Positions 1 through 7,830 of a stretch of 26,001 nt of DNA are shown piece by piece. Below the pieces are notes generated by a model, which saw only the letters and a list, made by a program, of their open reading frames with translations, did not search any database and was not told the origin of the DNA. The DNA is from Bacillota bacterium (GTDB lineage Bacteria; Bacillota; Clostridia; Lachnospirales; Lachnospiraceae): contig JAEWHR010000091.1 of assembly GCA_023387655.1 (NCBI GenBank), forward strand, positions 1 through 26,001, read 5' to 3'. The translations under genes were made by a program, and so were the position numbers. How positions within the stretch are numbered: the first letter of the stretch is position 1; each line of letters opens with the position of its first letter.

Positions 1-97
1 CAACACATCTAATTACATGTATAAAAAATACTTTAATTATTCGCGAATTCATTTTATACGAGGTAAGGTTATTGCTAAAGAAAGGCTAGGTGATGGG

Positions 98-970
98 ATG
101 TCGCAAAAAATTTCACTAGATCAGTTAGAAAATGAATTAAAATTTTTTTATAAAATCTACGACGTAGTCAGATTAGTTGATCCATTAAAGAAAAGAGTAA
201 TCGAATATAATGGAGATTCTTTTCAGTATACAAATCACATATGTTATGATTATTGGAAAAAAGGTAAAATATGTGATAACTGTATCTCAGTACGAGCAAA
301 CATTGAAAATACTAGCTTTGTTAAAATAGAAGAGAAAGAAAATAAAATTTTAATGGTTACAGCTATCCCCATAGAGAATGATGGTAATCCAGTTGTTCTT
401 GAACTACTAAAAGACGCAACGAGTAGTATGTTTATTGGCAATGGAGATTACAATAAGGGTGAGCCTTTAGTTACAGCTATTAATAGAATGAATGACTTGA
501 TAGTGAAAGATACATTAACGAATCTATATAACAGACGTTTTGTTAATGACCGCCTACCTGTAGATATCTTACATGCAAAATTAAATCATCAACCTTTGTC
601 CGTATGCTTTATTGATTTAGATCATTTTAAAGAACTAAATGATACCTTTGGTCATGACATAGGAGACCAAGCGATAAAAGCAGTTAGTGATATTTTTAGA
701 AACTATACAAGAGCAGGCTTAGACTGGGTTGCGCGAATAGGCGGCGATGAATTTATTATATGTTTTAAGAATAAGGCTGAGGATGAAGTAACTATCCTAA
801 TGGAACAAATAAGAAGCGATGTTGAGAAAATCCCCGCAACCTTTGGAAGTAATAACATACACTTCTCAATATCCTATGGTATTAAAACATTAATTGATTC
901 CTTAATTACCGCAGAAGAACTTATTCATATGGCAGATGAAAAAATGTATGAGTACAAGAAGAGTAAATAG
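98..970 (+). CDS. Diguanylate cyclase (GGDEF) with Cys-containing N-terminal sensor domain
   Basis: Probably makes the second messenger cyclic di-GMP from two GTP. The C-terminal half is a GGDEF domain with an intact GGDEF signature at about residues 215-219 (counted from the ATG at 98), preceded by a typical DxLTxLxNRR entry motif and an FIDLDHFKxxND metal-binding segment. The classic RxxD inhibitory site is not seen at its usual place (the spacing there reads AGLD). The N-terminal ~120 residues look like a small PAS-like sensor with a His/Cys cluster (C49, C59, C62). No transmembrane segment is evident, so it should be cytoplasmic. I chose the ATG at 98 because AGGTGAT at 88-94 is a good ribosome binding match; an in-frame ATG at 17 exists and the frame is open to the window edge, so a longer form cannot be excluded. 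A terminator follows directly. Confidence 0.9.
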   Translation: MSQKISLDQLENELKFFYKIYDVVRLVDPLKKRVIEYNGDSFQYTNHICYDYWKKGKICDNCISVRANIENTSFVKIEEKENKILMVTAIPIENDGNPVVLELLKDATSSMFIGNGDYNKGEPLVTAINRMNDLIVKDTLTNLYNRRFVNDRLPVDILHAKLNHQPLSVCFIDLDHFKELNDTFGHDIGDQAIKAVSDIFRNYTRAGLDWVARIGGDEFIICFKNKAEDEVTILMEQIRSDVEKIPATFGSNNIHFSISYGIKTLIDSLITAEELIHMADEKMYEYKKSK

Positions 971-988
971 TGTATTTATATATAAATT

Positions 989-1029
989 GCGCTTTGTTTG
1001 GTTTTTATAGTCCATACATAGCGCTTTTT
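989..1029 (+). terminator. Rho-independent terminator of the GGDEF gene
   Basis: GCGCT at 989-993 pairs with AGCGC at 1020-1024. An inner arm (TGTTTGG with CCATACA, one mismatch) extends the stem, and it is followed by five T at 1025-1029. It sits 19 bases after the stop codon. Confidence 0.7.
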
Positions 1030-1032
1030 ACG

Positions 1033-1054
1033 TTTTATTTCGTAAGAAATAAAA
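1033..1054. repeat. Perfect AT-rich 9-bp hairpin after the terminator
   Basis: TTTTATTTC at 1033-1041 and GAAATAAAA at 1046-1054 are exact inverted repeats around a GTAA loop. There is no T-run on either side, so it is not a standard terminator. It lies upstream of the asnA promoter; the function is unknown. Confidence 0.6.
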
Positions 1055-1107
1055 GGGGATAAAACTTATAATTATACATAATTTTGATAACTATGAAAAT
1101 ATATTTA

Positions 1108-1136
1108 TTGACTAACTATTCATGTGAGGATATGAT
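1108..1136 (+). promoter_or_regulatory. Sigma-A-type promoter of asnA
   Basis: TTGACT at 1108-1113 and TATGAT at 1131-1136 are separated by exactly 17 bp. The start site would fall near 1143, giving a leader of only about 27 nt, too short for a T-box or other riboswitch. Confidence 0.75.
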
Positions 1137-1169
1137 ATAGAAAGCGAGATTTTATTAGGAGGTAGAGAA

Positions 1170-2180
1170 ATGTTGGAATTATTACTACCAAAGGATTACC
1201 ATTCCGCTCTAGATATTAAGGAAACGCAGGGAGCAATCAAGCATGTTAAGGACCATTTTGAAAGGCAGCTTGCAAAGCAGTTAAATCTGACACGTGTCTC
1301 TGCACCTTTATTTGTTCGTCCGGAAACTGGATTGAATGATAATCTAAACGGAGTAGAAAGACCGGTTAGTTTTGGAATTAAAGAGCAAGATGATGCGGAA
1401 GTGGAAATCGTGCACTCTTTAGCGAAGTGGAAGAGGATGGCATTGAAAAATTATGGCTTTGCTTATGGAGAAGGCCTTTATACAGATATGAATGCAATTC
1501 GCCGAGATGAAGATACGGATAATATTCACTCTATCTTTGTTGATCAATGGGATTGGGAGAAGATTATCTTACATGACGAAAGGAATGTAGAAACCTTAAA
1601 ATCAATAGTTCGAAGTGTGTATCAGGCATTAAGAGATACAGAACATTATATTTCGGATAAATATGAATACATAGGACAAATTCTTCCAGAGGAAATAGCT
1701 TTTGTTACGACTCAGGAGTTAGAGAATATGTATCCGAATGATACACCAAAAGAAAGAGAATATAAGATTGCGAAACTTAAAGGTGCGGTATTTATTATGC
1801 AGATCGGTGGCGCCCTTGCAAGTGGTGAAAAACATGATGGAAGAGCACCTGACTATGACGATTGGTCCTTAAATGGTGATATTATTGTTTACTACCCTGT
1901 TCTTGATATTGCACTTGAATTATCATCGATGGGAATCCGTGTGGATGAAACATCATTGGCAAACCAATTAAATATTGCTGGTTGCATGGACCGCGCAAAT
2001 TTACCATTCCAAAAAGCTGTTTTAAATCGTGAACTTCCATATACTGTAGGCGGTGGAATCGGTCAAAGTAGAATATGTATGTTCTTCTTACGCAAAGCCC
2101 ACATTGGTGAGGTACAATCCTCGTTATGGAAAGAAGAGGATATTGAAAAACTAAGCAATAATGGTATTACATTACTATAA
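1170..2180 (+). CDS. asnA: Aspartate-ammonia ligase (ammonia-dependent asparagine synthetase AsnA)
   Basis: Makes L-asparagine from aspartate, ammonia and ATP, releasing AMP and pyrophosphate; cytoplasmic. The protein has 336 residues, close to the ~330 of the family, and is recognisable end to end as AsnA, which shares the class II aminoacyl-tRNA synthetase fold. The C-terminal ATP-site motif GGGIGQSR is at residues 294-301. The start is set by AGGAGG at 1157-1162, seven bases before ATG. It is flanked by its own promoter (1108-1136) and a long terminator (2192-2254), so it looks monocistronic. No T-box sequence is present in the short leader, so asparagine-specific control by that route is unlikely. 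Pyrophosphate released by this and similar reactions is the substrate of the membrane pyrophosphatase at 15673-17763, a general metabolic link rather than a specific one. Confidence 0.97.
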   Translation: MLELLLPKDYHSALDIKETQGAIKHVKDHFERQLAKQLNLTRVSAPLFVRPETGLNDNLNGVERPVSFGIKEQDDAEVEIVHSLAKWKRMALKNYGFAYGEGLYTDMNAIRRDEDTDNIHSIFVDQWDWEKIILHDERNVETLKSIVRSVYQALRDTEHYISDKYEYIGQILPEEIAFVTTQELENMYPNDTPKEREYKIAKLKGAVFIMQIGGALASGEKHDGRAPDYDDWSLNGDIIVYYPVLDIALELSSMGIRVDETSLANQLNIAGCMDRANLPFQKAVLNRELPYTVGGGIGQSRICMFFLRKAHIGEVQSSLWKEEDIEKLSNNGITLL

Positions 2181-2191
2181 TTTATAAGAAT

Positions 2192-2254
2192 AAAACTCCT
2201 TTGTTATAATAATTGAGGTTATAAAACCCAATTATTTACAACAAAGGAGTTTTT
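2192..2254 (+). terminator. Long hairpin terminator after asnA, possibly bidirectional
   Basis: A perfect 14-bp outer stem (AAAACTCCTTTGTT at 2192-2205 with its complement at 2240-2253) encloses a second stem (AATAATTG at 2208-2215 with CAATTATT at 2229-2236) capped by GGTT/AACC and an ATAA loop. T residues follow on the plus strand, and the A-run at the left edge gives Ts on the minus strand. It is unusually long for a simple terminator. Confidence 0.85.
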
Positions 2255-2675
2255 AATTTAATAAAAATACATAAACTTTTATAAAAAACCATAGCTAAGT
2301 CATTATCATTAATTTTGCTATAACTAGAAGTAATATGAGAAAATAGATAATAATTACCAAATTATATAATAATTAATTTGTATTTTTTGGTATTTAGAAA
2401 TAGATAAATCCCATAAAAACCAAAAACATAGGAATTATTTAACCTCTTAGTAAAAAGAGTAGATACTTTATATTCTTTCAGATATAATATAAACTAAAGT
2501 TATATCAAACAGGAAAAATAAGTTAAGAAATAATACTTGCGATTATGATTGATACTTTTCCTTTGAATAAACAATACTAAGAGTACTAATTCTGCTATAA
2601 TAAAAAAAGGGCTTGCAAAAGATAAACATACATAGCCCAATAAATAAAATTATTTTAATATTTAAAGGAGAAAGT
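2255..2675. other. AT-rich spacer without a recognisable gene
   Basis: About 420 bp of very AT-rich sequence between the asnA terminator and the antiporter gene. I find no open frame with a ribosome binding site and no known riboswitch core (a c-di-AMP ydaO-type element was looked for because of the downstream antiporter). It contains a weak hairpin (CTCTT/AAGAG near 2445-2460), a loose inverted repeat around 2365-2390 and the extended -10 promoter at 2593-2601. Confidence 0.5.
2593..2601 (+). promoter_or_regulatory. Extended -10 promoter candidate for the cation antiporter
   Basis: TGCTATAAT at 2593-2601 is a perfect extended -10 element (TGnTATAAT). No good -35 is seen at 16-18 bp. Transcription would begin near 2608, giving a leader of roughly 68 nt. 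Confidence 0.5.
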
Positions 2676-4298
2676 ATGAATGAAATTTTACTGCTAGGTG
2701 CGATAATCCTCTTAATATGTATCGCATGTTCAGGTATTTCACAGCGCTATGGAGTACCTGCTTTATTTATCTTTATTCTAATAGGTATGCTATTTGGATC
2801 AGATGGTTTAGTAAAAATACCATTTGAAAGTTTTGCAATTGCTGAAAAGTTATGTTCCTCAGCGCTTATTATTATAATCTTCTACGGAGGATTTGGAACC
2901 AATTGGAAGGCAGGGAAACCGGTTGTTGGAAAAGCAGTTGTGCTTTCAACATTAGGTGTTTTAGTAACTGCCGTACTAACTGGTTTATTCTGTATATACG
3001 TATTAAAGATGGATGTTTTAGAAGGATTTTTAATTGGAGCTATTATAAGCTCTACTGATGCTGCAACAGTATTTTCAATTTTACGTTCCAAAAAATTAAA
3101 CCTAAGATACAATACAGCATCTTTGCTGGAAATTGAAAGTGGTAGTAACGACCCTTGCTCTTATATGTTAACCGTTCTGGTGTTATCATTGATGGGAAGT
3201 GCTCAAAAATATTCCTTTGGCTATTTGCTATTTGCTCAGGTGGTTTATGGAATATCCTTTGGCGTTTTCTTCGCCTTTGCAACCCTTTGGATGTACAAAA
3301 AGTTAAAATATCTTGCAGAAGGGTTAGATACCATTTTCATACTTGCAGCTGTCGTAATGGCGTATGCCTTACCAACCATACTTGGTGGGAACGGCTATTT
3401 AAGTGTGTATTTAATGGGTATTATATTAGGGAATCAAAATATTAAAAATAAAATTACGTTGGTTCATTTTTTTGATGGGATTACAGGTTTGGCCCAGATT
3501 TTAATCTTCTTTTTATTGGGCTTACTATCCTTCCCATCTCAGTTACCTAAGGTCTTACTTCCTTCCATTGCTATTTTCTTGTTTATAACTTTTATAGCAA
3601 GGCCTTTTGCAGTAGCAGCATTTTTAACCCCTGTAAAAGCAAGTTTAAAACAACAAGGAGTAATAAATGTAGGAGGGTTGCGTGGTGCGGCCTCAATAGT
3701 TTTTGCCATTCTAGCTGTTTCAAGTGATATATCTGTTGTGAATGATATTTTTCATATTGTTTTTTGCATAGTTTTACTTTCTATGGCGGTGCAGGGAACT
3801 TTCTTACCGATTGCATCTAGAAAATTTGATATGGTTGACGATGCGACAAATGTATTAAAGACTTTTAACGATTACCAGGAGGAAACAAAATTACAATTTG
3901 TCAAATTAACAATCACTTCAGGTCATGTATGGGAAAATTGTAAAGTCAGTGAACTTCGTTTACCAATCGATATGCGTATTTCTATGCTTCTTAGAGAAAA
4001 TAAAACAATAATTCCCAATGGAGATTCTGAATTAATAAATGGAGATGTTGTTATTCTATGTGCACCAGAATTTGACGAGGGTGATGGTACAAGTCTTGAA
4101 GAGGAATATCTTGGAACAAATCATGCCTGGGTCAATAAGAAAATATCAGATCTCAATTTACCTAGTGACACCTTGATTATACTGATAAAACGAGGAGATG
4201 AGACCGTTGTACCTCATGGTGAAACGATTTTAAAGGAGGATGATATTCTGGTAATTAATACCTTAATTGATATAAAAGTAGGTCTAGCAAGTTGTTAA
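2676..4298 (+). CDS. CvrA/NhaP2-type K+(Na+)/H+ antiporter with two RCK_C domains
   Basis: A CPA1-family antiporter that probably exchanges K+ or Na+ for protons across the membrane. Residues 1 to about 390 form around 12 hydrophobic segments with family signatures: SSTDAA near residue 127, an ESGSNDP motif containing N158-D159 (expected ion-binding pair), and GLRGAAS near residue 335. Two regulatory TrkA_C (RCK_C) modules follow, at about 406-460 and 480-535. RCK_C domains bind c-di-AMP or nucleotides in several K+ transporters, so such control is possible here (inference). The ATG at 2676 was chosen because AAAGGAG at 2664-2670 lies five bases upstream; an in-frame ATG at 2613 has no such site. 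It precedes the V-ATPase operon by about 200 bp, and no clear terminator separates them, so some read-through is possible. Confidence 0.9.
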   Translation: MNEILLLGAIILLICIACSGISQRYGVPALFIFILIGMLFGSDGLVKIPFESFAIAEKLCSSALIIIIFYGGFGTNWKAGKPVVGKAVVLSTLGVLVTAVLTGLFCIYVLKMDVLEGFLIGAIISSTDAATVFSILRSKKLNLRYNTASLLEIESGSNDPCSYMLTVLVLSLMGSAQKYSFGYLLFAQVVYGISFGVFFAFATLWMYKKLKYLAEGLDTIFILAAVVMAYALPTILGGNGYLSVYLMGIILGNQNIKNKITLVHFFDGITGLAQILIFFLLGLLSFPSQLPKVLLPSIAIFLFITFIARPFAVAAFLTPVKASLKQQGVINVGGLRGAASIVFAILAVSSDISVVNDIFHIVFCIVLLSMAVQGTFLPIASRKFDMVDDATNVLKTFNDYQEETKLQFVKLTITSGHVWENCKVSELRLPIDMRISMLLRENKTIIPNGDSELINGDVVILCAPEFDEGDGTSLEEEYLGTNHAWVNKKISDLNLPSDTLIILIKRGDETVVPHGETILKEDDILVINTLIDIKVGLASC

Positions 4299-4324
4299 GT
4301 TTTCGTTAAGGAAAGAAAAAAGGA

Positions 4325-4352
4325 TTGATTTTGTAGTAGAAAAGAGTATTAT
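4325..4352 (+). promoter_or_regulatory. Candidate promoter 1 of the V-ATPase operon
   Basis: TTGATT at 4325-4330 and TATTAT at 4347-4352 with a 16-bp spacer. Competes with the candidate at 4392-4420. Confidence 0.4.
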
Positions 4353-4391
4353 GAATACGATTTTCTTACTTTTCCATTATATCCCTAAGAA

Positions 4392-4420
4392 TTGGATACG
4401 GTACCTTAAAATGGTATAAA
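4392..4420 (+). promoter_or_regulatory. Candidate promoter 2 of the V-ATPase operon
   Basis: TTGGAT at 4392-4397 and TATAAA at 4415-4420 with a 17-bp spacer and a TG at -15/-14 (TGGTATAAA). The -35 overlaps the left arm of an inverted repeat: ATTGGATA at 4391-4398 with TATCCAAT at 4437-4444. Leader length would be about 75 nt. Confidence 0.5.
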
Positions 4421-4502
4421 AGTAAAAACATGATCTTATCCAATGAATGAGATAGATTTGGATGTGTGTGAGATTTAAAAAAAGAGATTTAGGAGGTGTG
4501 GC

Positions 4503-4814
4503 ATGGAGCAGATACTTAGTCTAATGGTTGAAGTTGAAGAGAAAGCAACGAACATCTTGAAACTAGCTGAAGACGAAAAACAACGAATTTATCAAAAGAG
4601 TAGAGTCGACCTTGAGCAGTATGACAAGCAACTAAACAAAGAAGTGGAAGAAAAGCTAGAATTACTGCGCAAGAAAAATGAAATCGAAGTAGAAGCGGCC
4701 AGAGCAAACATGATGCAGGAGTATGAACAAAATCTCGAGAAGCTCAATCAGGATTATAATAAAAAACAAGATGATTTGGTGAAACAAATTATGAAACAAC
4801 TGATAGGAGAGTGA
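4503..4814 (+). CDS. V-type ATPase peripheral-stalk subunit (G/H type)
   Basis: First gene of the V-ATPase operon. The 103-residue product is almost entirely charged heptad-like helix, rich in Glu, Lys and Gln with no hydrophobic segment, as expected for the small peripheral-stalk partner of subunit E (called H, G or NtpF in different species). It would dimerise with the product of 8679-9266 to hold the catalytic head fixed against the membrane stator. A perfect AGGAGGTG at 4491-4498 precedes the ATG by a few bases. Four bases separate its stop from the GTG of the next gene, implying tight co-translation. The assignment rests on length, coiled-coil character and position more than on a sequence signature. 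Confidence 0.85.
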   Translation: MEQILSLMVEVEEKATNILKLAEDEKQRIYQKSRVDLEQYDKQLNKEVEEKLELLRKKNEIEVEAARANMMQEYEQNLEKLNQDYNKKQDDLVKQIMKQLIGE

Positions 4815-4818
4815 TCGC

Positions 4819-5859
4819 GTGTCAGGTAAATTACTATCGTACAGTGGTATTACTACAAAATCCAAAGCGATGGAAAGCAAGCTCATCAAAGACAAAGATT
4901 ACAGAAAACTTTCCGAGATGACCTCAGTCAGTGAATTTGTCCTATATTTTAAATCTCATGAAGCTTATCAGCCATTCTTTGCGGGGCTTAACGAAAACGC
5001 CGTGCATCGAGGGCAGATAGAGATGGTATTAAAAAACTCGCTATATGACAGTTTTGCAAAACTATATCGGTTTGCTAATAAAAAGCAAAGAGAGATATTA
5101 GATTTAGTCTTTTTTCATTACGAAATATTAATGTTAAAGAGTTGTTTGAAAAAATTGTTTAGCCCTGAGATTAAGTTAAATCTAGGGGTATACCGAGAGA
5201 TTTTTAAAGCACACTCATCTTTAAAACTGTTTGAGTTAGAGAACGCAAGAAATTTAGAGGAGTTTACTAGCATATTACAAGGAACAGAGTATTATGATCT
5301 ATTCGTTCGTATGTTAAATTCTAATCACAAATCTTTGTTTGATTTAGAGATGCAGTTGGATGTGTATTATTATAGGGCAGTTTGGAAGAGGAAAAATAAA
5401 GTACTGAAAGGGAAGGAACAAGAGGCTCTTACAAGAGCAATTGGTACTAGAATTGATGTTGCGAATATCATGATGATATACCGTAGTAAAAAATACTATT
5501 CTATCGAACCAGCAGATATCCTAGCGGTACTTATTCCAATTTCCTATAAATTAAAACAGCATGAATTAATGAATATGGTTAATGCTACATCAATTTCGGA
5601 ATTTACAAATGTATTACAAGCATCGAATTACCGAGTTGAAACGGAAGATTTGACTCAGGATGATATGGAGAGATCTTACTTCGAAGCTATTTTCCTTGCT
5701 TATCAATATAGCAAAATAAAGTTTCCAGTAAGTATAGCACCAATCTTAAATTATCTTTATTTAAAAGAGTTAGAGCTTGATAACTTAACCACTGTACTCG
5801 AATGTATTCGTTATGGATTGGATCCCGATCATATCTTGCAACTTATTATTAAAATGTAG
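4819..5859 (+). CDS. ntpC: V-type ATPase subunit C (central-stalk socket, AC39/d family)
   Basis: A soluble all-helical subunit that sits as a cap on the proteolipid ring and couples it to the D-F central shaft. It has 346 residues, close to the ~335 of Enterococcus NtpC, with the family's repeated helical bundles, patches rich in aromatic residues and LKSCLKK/YYYRAV-type segments. Translation starts at GTG 4819; AGGAG at 4805-4809 within a near-complete anti-Shine-Dalgarno match overlaps the end of the previous gene. Its place second in the operon, ahead of the membrane subunits, differs from Enterococcus and Thermus, where C follows E. Confidence 0.93.
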   Translation: MSGKLLSYSGITTKSKAMESKLIKDKDYRKLSEMTSVSEFVLYFKSHEAYQPFFAGLNENAVHRGQIEMVLKNSLYDSFAKLYRFANKKQREILDLVFFHYEILMLKSCLKKLFSPEIKLNLGVYREIFKAHSSLKLFELENARNLEEFTSILQGTEYYDLFVRMLNSNHKSLFDLEMQLDVYYYRAVWKRKNKVLKGKEQEALTRAIGTRIDVANIMMIYRSKKYYSIEPADILAVLIPISYKLKQHELMNMVNATSISEFTNVLQASNYRVETEDLTQDDMERSYFEAIFLAYQYSKIKFPVSIAPILNYLYLKELELDNLTTVLECIRYGLDPDHILQLIIKM

Positions 5860-5897
5860 TTTGGCTTGTAAAAATTACCGCATGGAGGTGAATTACG

Positions 5898-7796
5898 GTG
5901 ATTGAAAAAATGAAGTTTTTACGTATTACAGGTCCTAAAGAGGACATTAATCGTGTAATTACTCAGTATTTAAGCAAATACGAGTTACACGTTGAAAATG
6001 CTCTATCGGAATTGAGTGATATACACAATCTTACTCCTTACGTGGACACAAATACGTATAGAGATAGCTTGTTAAAAGCAGAAGAAACTATGAAGCAACT
6101 TCGTCCTGAGATAAAGTCTTCTGGACGTGAAATCACCTATGATGAAGCAGAAAGTTTATTGGGAAAAATGCACCTAATGCTAGATGATCTAGAGGTGCAA
6201 AAGAAAGAAATAAATGAGAAGCTAGAAAATATTGCAGAAAGGCAAGAAGAAATCAAACCTTATCTTTCGTTTGATCTTGAGCTTTCTAAGGTAAAAAACT
6301 TTCATTTTATAAAGTGTCAGTTCGGTCGTATCGGAATTGACTACTATGAAAAGTTAACAAAATATATCTATGAAGATATGAATACGATTTTCATAGAATG
6401 TAAATCAGATAAGAATTATGTGTATGGTGCATATTTTGTACCAACGATTCACGCAACAAAAGTAGACGCTATTTTATCTTCCCTGCATTTTGAAGATATG
6501 GATTTCCCTGAGGAATATTCTGATTCCTTAAATGACATCAATCAGAGCTTAAAACAAGAACGCCGTGCTTTGTTAAAAAGACAGGATGAATTATTACTCA
6601 CAATGAAAGATGTACTAAAAAAGCATGCAGCAGATTTTGTGGCCGCCTATGAAAAACTAAAAGAGTATTGTGATAACCAACAAATCAGAAAACTTGCTGC
6701 TTGTACAAGGCAGAAAGAAGAGGTTTATTATATTCTTTGTGGATGGATGTCTGAATCAGATACGGAACTTTTCCTTAAGGAGATTGGAGGGGATCATGAG
6801 GTGACTTGTTTCGTGGATGATCATGCTAGTAGTACTACCTCAAAGCCCCCCACGAAGCTCAAAAATCCAAGAATTTTTAAGCCTTTTGAAACGTTCATAA
6901 AGATGTATGGTTTACCAGCATACAAAGAAGTCGATCCTACGATATTTGTAGCATTATCCTATTCCATCATGTTTGGTATGATGTTTGGTGATGTTGGTCA
7001 AGGATTATGTCTTGTAGTTGGTGGATATCTATTATATAAATTTAAGAAGTTGAATCTTGCAGCAATAATATCTTGTGCAGGTATTTTTTCTACAATATTT
7101 GGTTTCTTATATGGTAGTGTCTTTGGATTTGAAGAATGGATTGAACCTATATGGACGAATCCAATGAAAAATCCAATGATAGTATTAATGACAGCAGTAG
7201 GTTTTGGTGTTTTTCTTAATATCCTAGCAATGATATTAAATATTGTGAATGGTATTCGAGAAAGAAACATTGAAAAAATATTTTTTGATACCAATGGTAT
7301 CGCAGGCCTTGTATTTTACGCTTCTGTAGTAGGAATCGTTTTATTATTATTTACAGGTCATACTTTACCAGGATTTTTACTATTGTTTATAACAATTGTA
7401 ATTCCTTTGATTCTCATTTTTATAAAAGAACCGCTTACAAGATTTCTGGAAAAGAAGAATGATTTAATCCCTGGAAGTAAGGGGATGTTTTTCCTTGAAA
7501 CCTTCTTTGAGATGTTTGAAGTTATTCTAAGCTATATTACCAATACCGTATCTTTCGTGCGTGTGGGTGCGTTTGCACTAAGCCACGCAGGTATGATGTC
7601 AGTAGTACTATTACTTGCACATACCGAAGGAAGATACCCAAATATAATTATTATAGTTTTAGGTAATTTATTGGTTTCTGGTCTAGAAGGATTGATTGTA
7701 GGAATTCAGGTATTGCGACTGGAGTTTTATGAGATGTTCAGCCGCTTCTATTCAGGAACAGGAAAAGAGTTCAAAGCAAGACGTGGTGGCGAATAA
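5898..7796 (+). CDS. ntpI: V-type ATPase subunit I (membrane stator, a-type subunit)
   Basis: Stator subunit that forms the ion half-channels next to the proteolipid ring. The N-terminal ~330 residues are hydrophilic with coiled-coil stretches (about 90-125 and 210-250) that bind the peripheral stalks. The C-terminal ~300 residues hold seven to eight membrane helices, beginning with the family signature MFGMMFGDVGQG. The essential channel arginine is R555 in SFVRVGAFALSHAGM, matching the conserved Arg of a-type subunits. Length (632) is typical. Translation starts at GTG 5898, with GGAGGTG at 5884-5890 placed correctly. It lies directly before the proteolipid gene, as in most V-ATPase operons. 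Confidence 0.96.
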   Translation: MIEKMKFLRITGPKEDINRVITQYLSKYELHVENALSELSDIHNLTPYVDTNTYRDSLLKAEETMKQLRPEIKSSGREITYDEAESLLGKMHLMLDDLEVQKKEINEKLENIAERQEEIKPYLSFDLELSKVKNFHFIKCQFGRIGIDYYEKLTKYIYEDMNTIFIECKSDKNYVYGAYFVPTIHATKVDAILSSLHFEDMDFPEEYSDSLNDINQSLKQERRALLKRQDELLLTMKDVLKKHAADFVAAYEKLKEYCDNQQIRKLAACTRQKEEVYYILCGWMSESDTELFLKEIGGDHEVTCFVDDHASSTTSKPPTKLKNPRIFKPFETFIKMYGLPAYKEVDPTIFVALSYSIMFGMMFGDVGQGLCLVVGGYLLYKFKKLNLAAIISCAGIFSTIFGFLYGSVFGFEEWIEPIWTNPMKNPMIVLMTAVGFGVFLNILAMILNIVNGIRERNIEKIFFDTNGIAGLVFYASVVGIVLLLFTGHTLPGFLLLFITIVIPLILIFIKEPLTRFLEKKNDLIPGSKGMFFLETFFEMFEVILSYITNTVSFVRVGAFALSHAGMMSVVLLLAHTEGRYPNIIIIVLGNLLVSGLEGLIVGIQVLRLEFYEMFSRFYSGTGKEFKARRGGE

Positions 7797-7830
7797 GCCA
7801 ATTAACTCATAAAAAAAGGAGTGTTATTTT

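Noticed and set aside
971..1169. T-box or other amino-acid riboswitch before asnA
   Set aside because: The promoter at 1108-1136 leaves a leader of about 27 nt, and no T-box sequence is present.
2255..2675. c-di-AMP (ydaO-type) or other riboswitch before the antiporter gene
   Set aside because: No conserved riboswitch core was recognised; the sequence is nearly all A/T with only weak hairpins.
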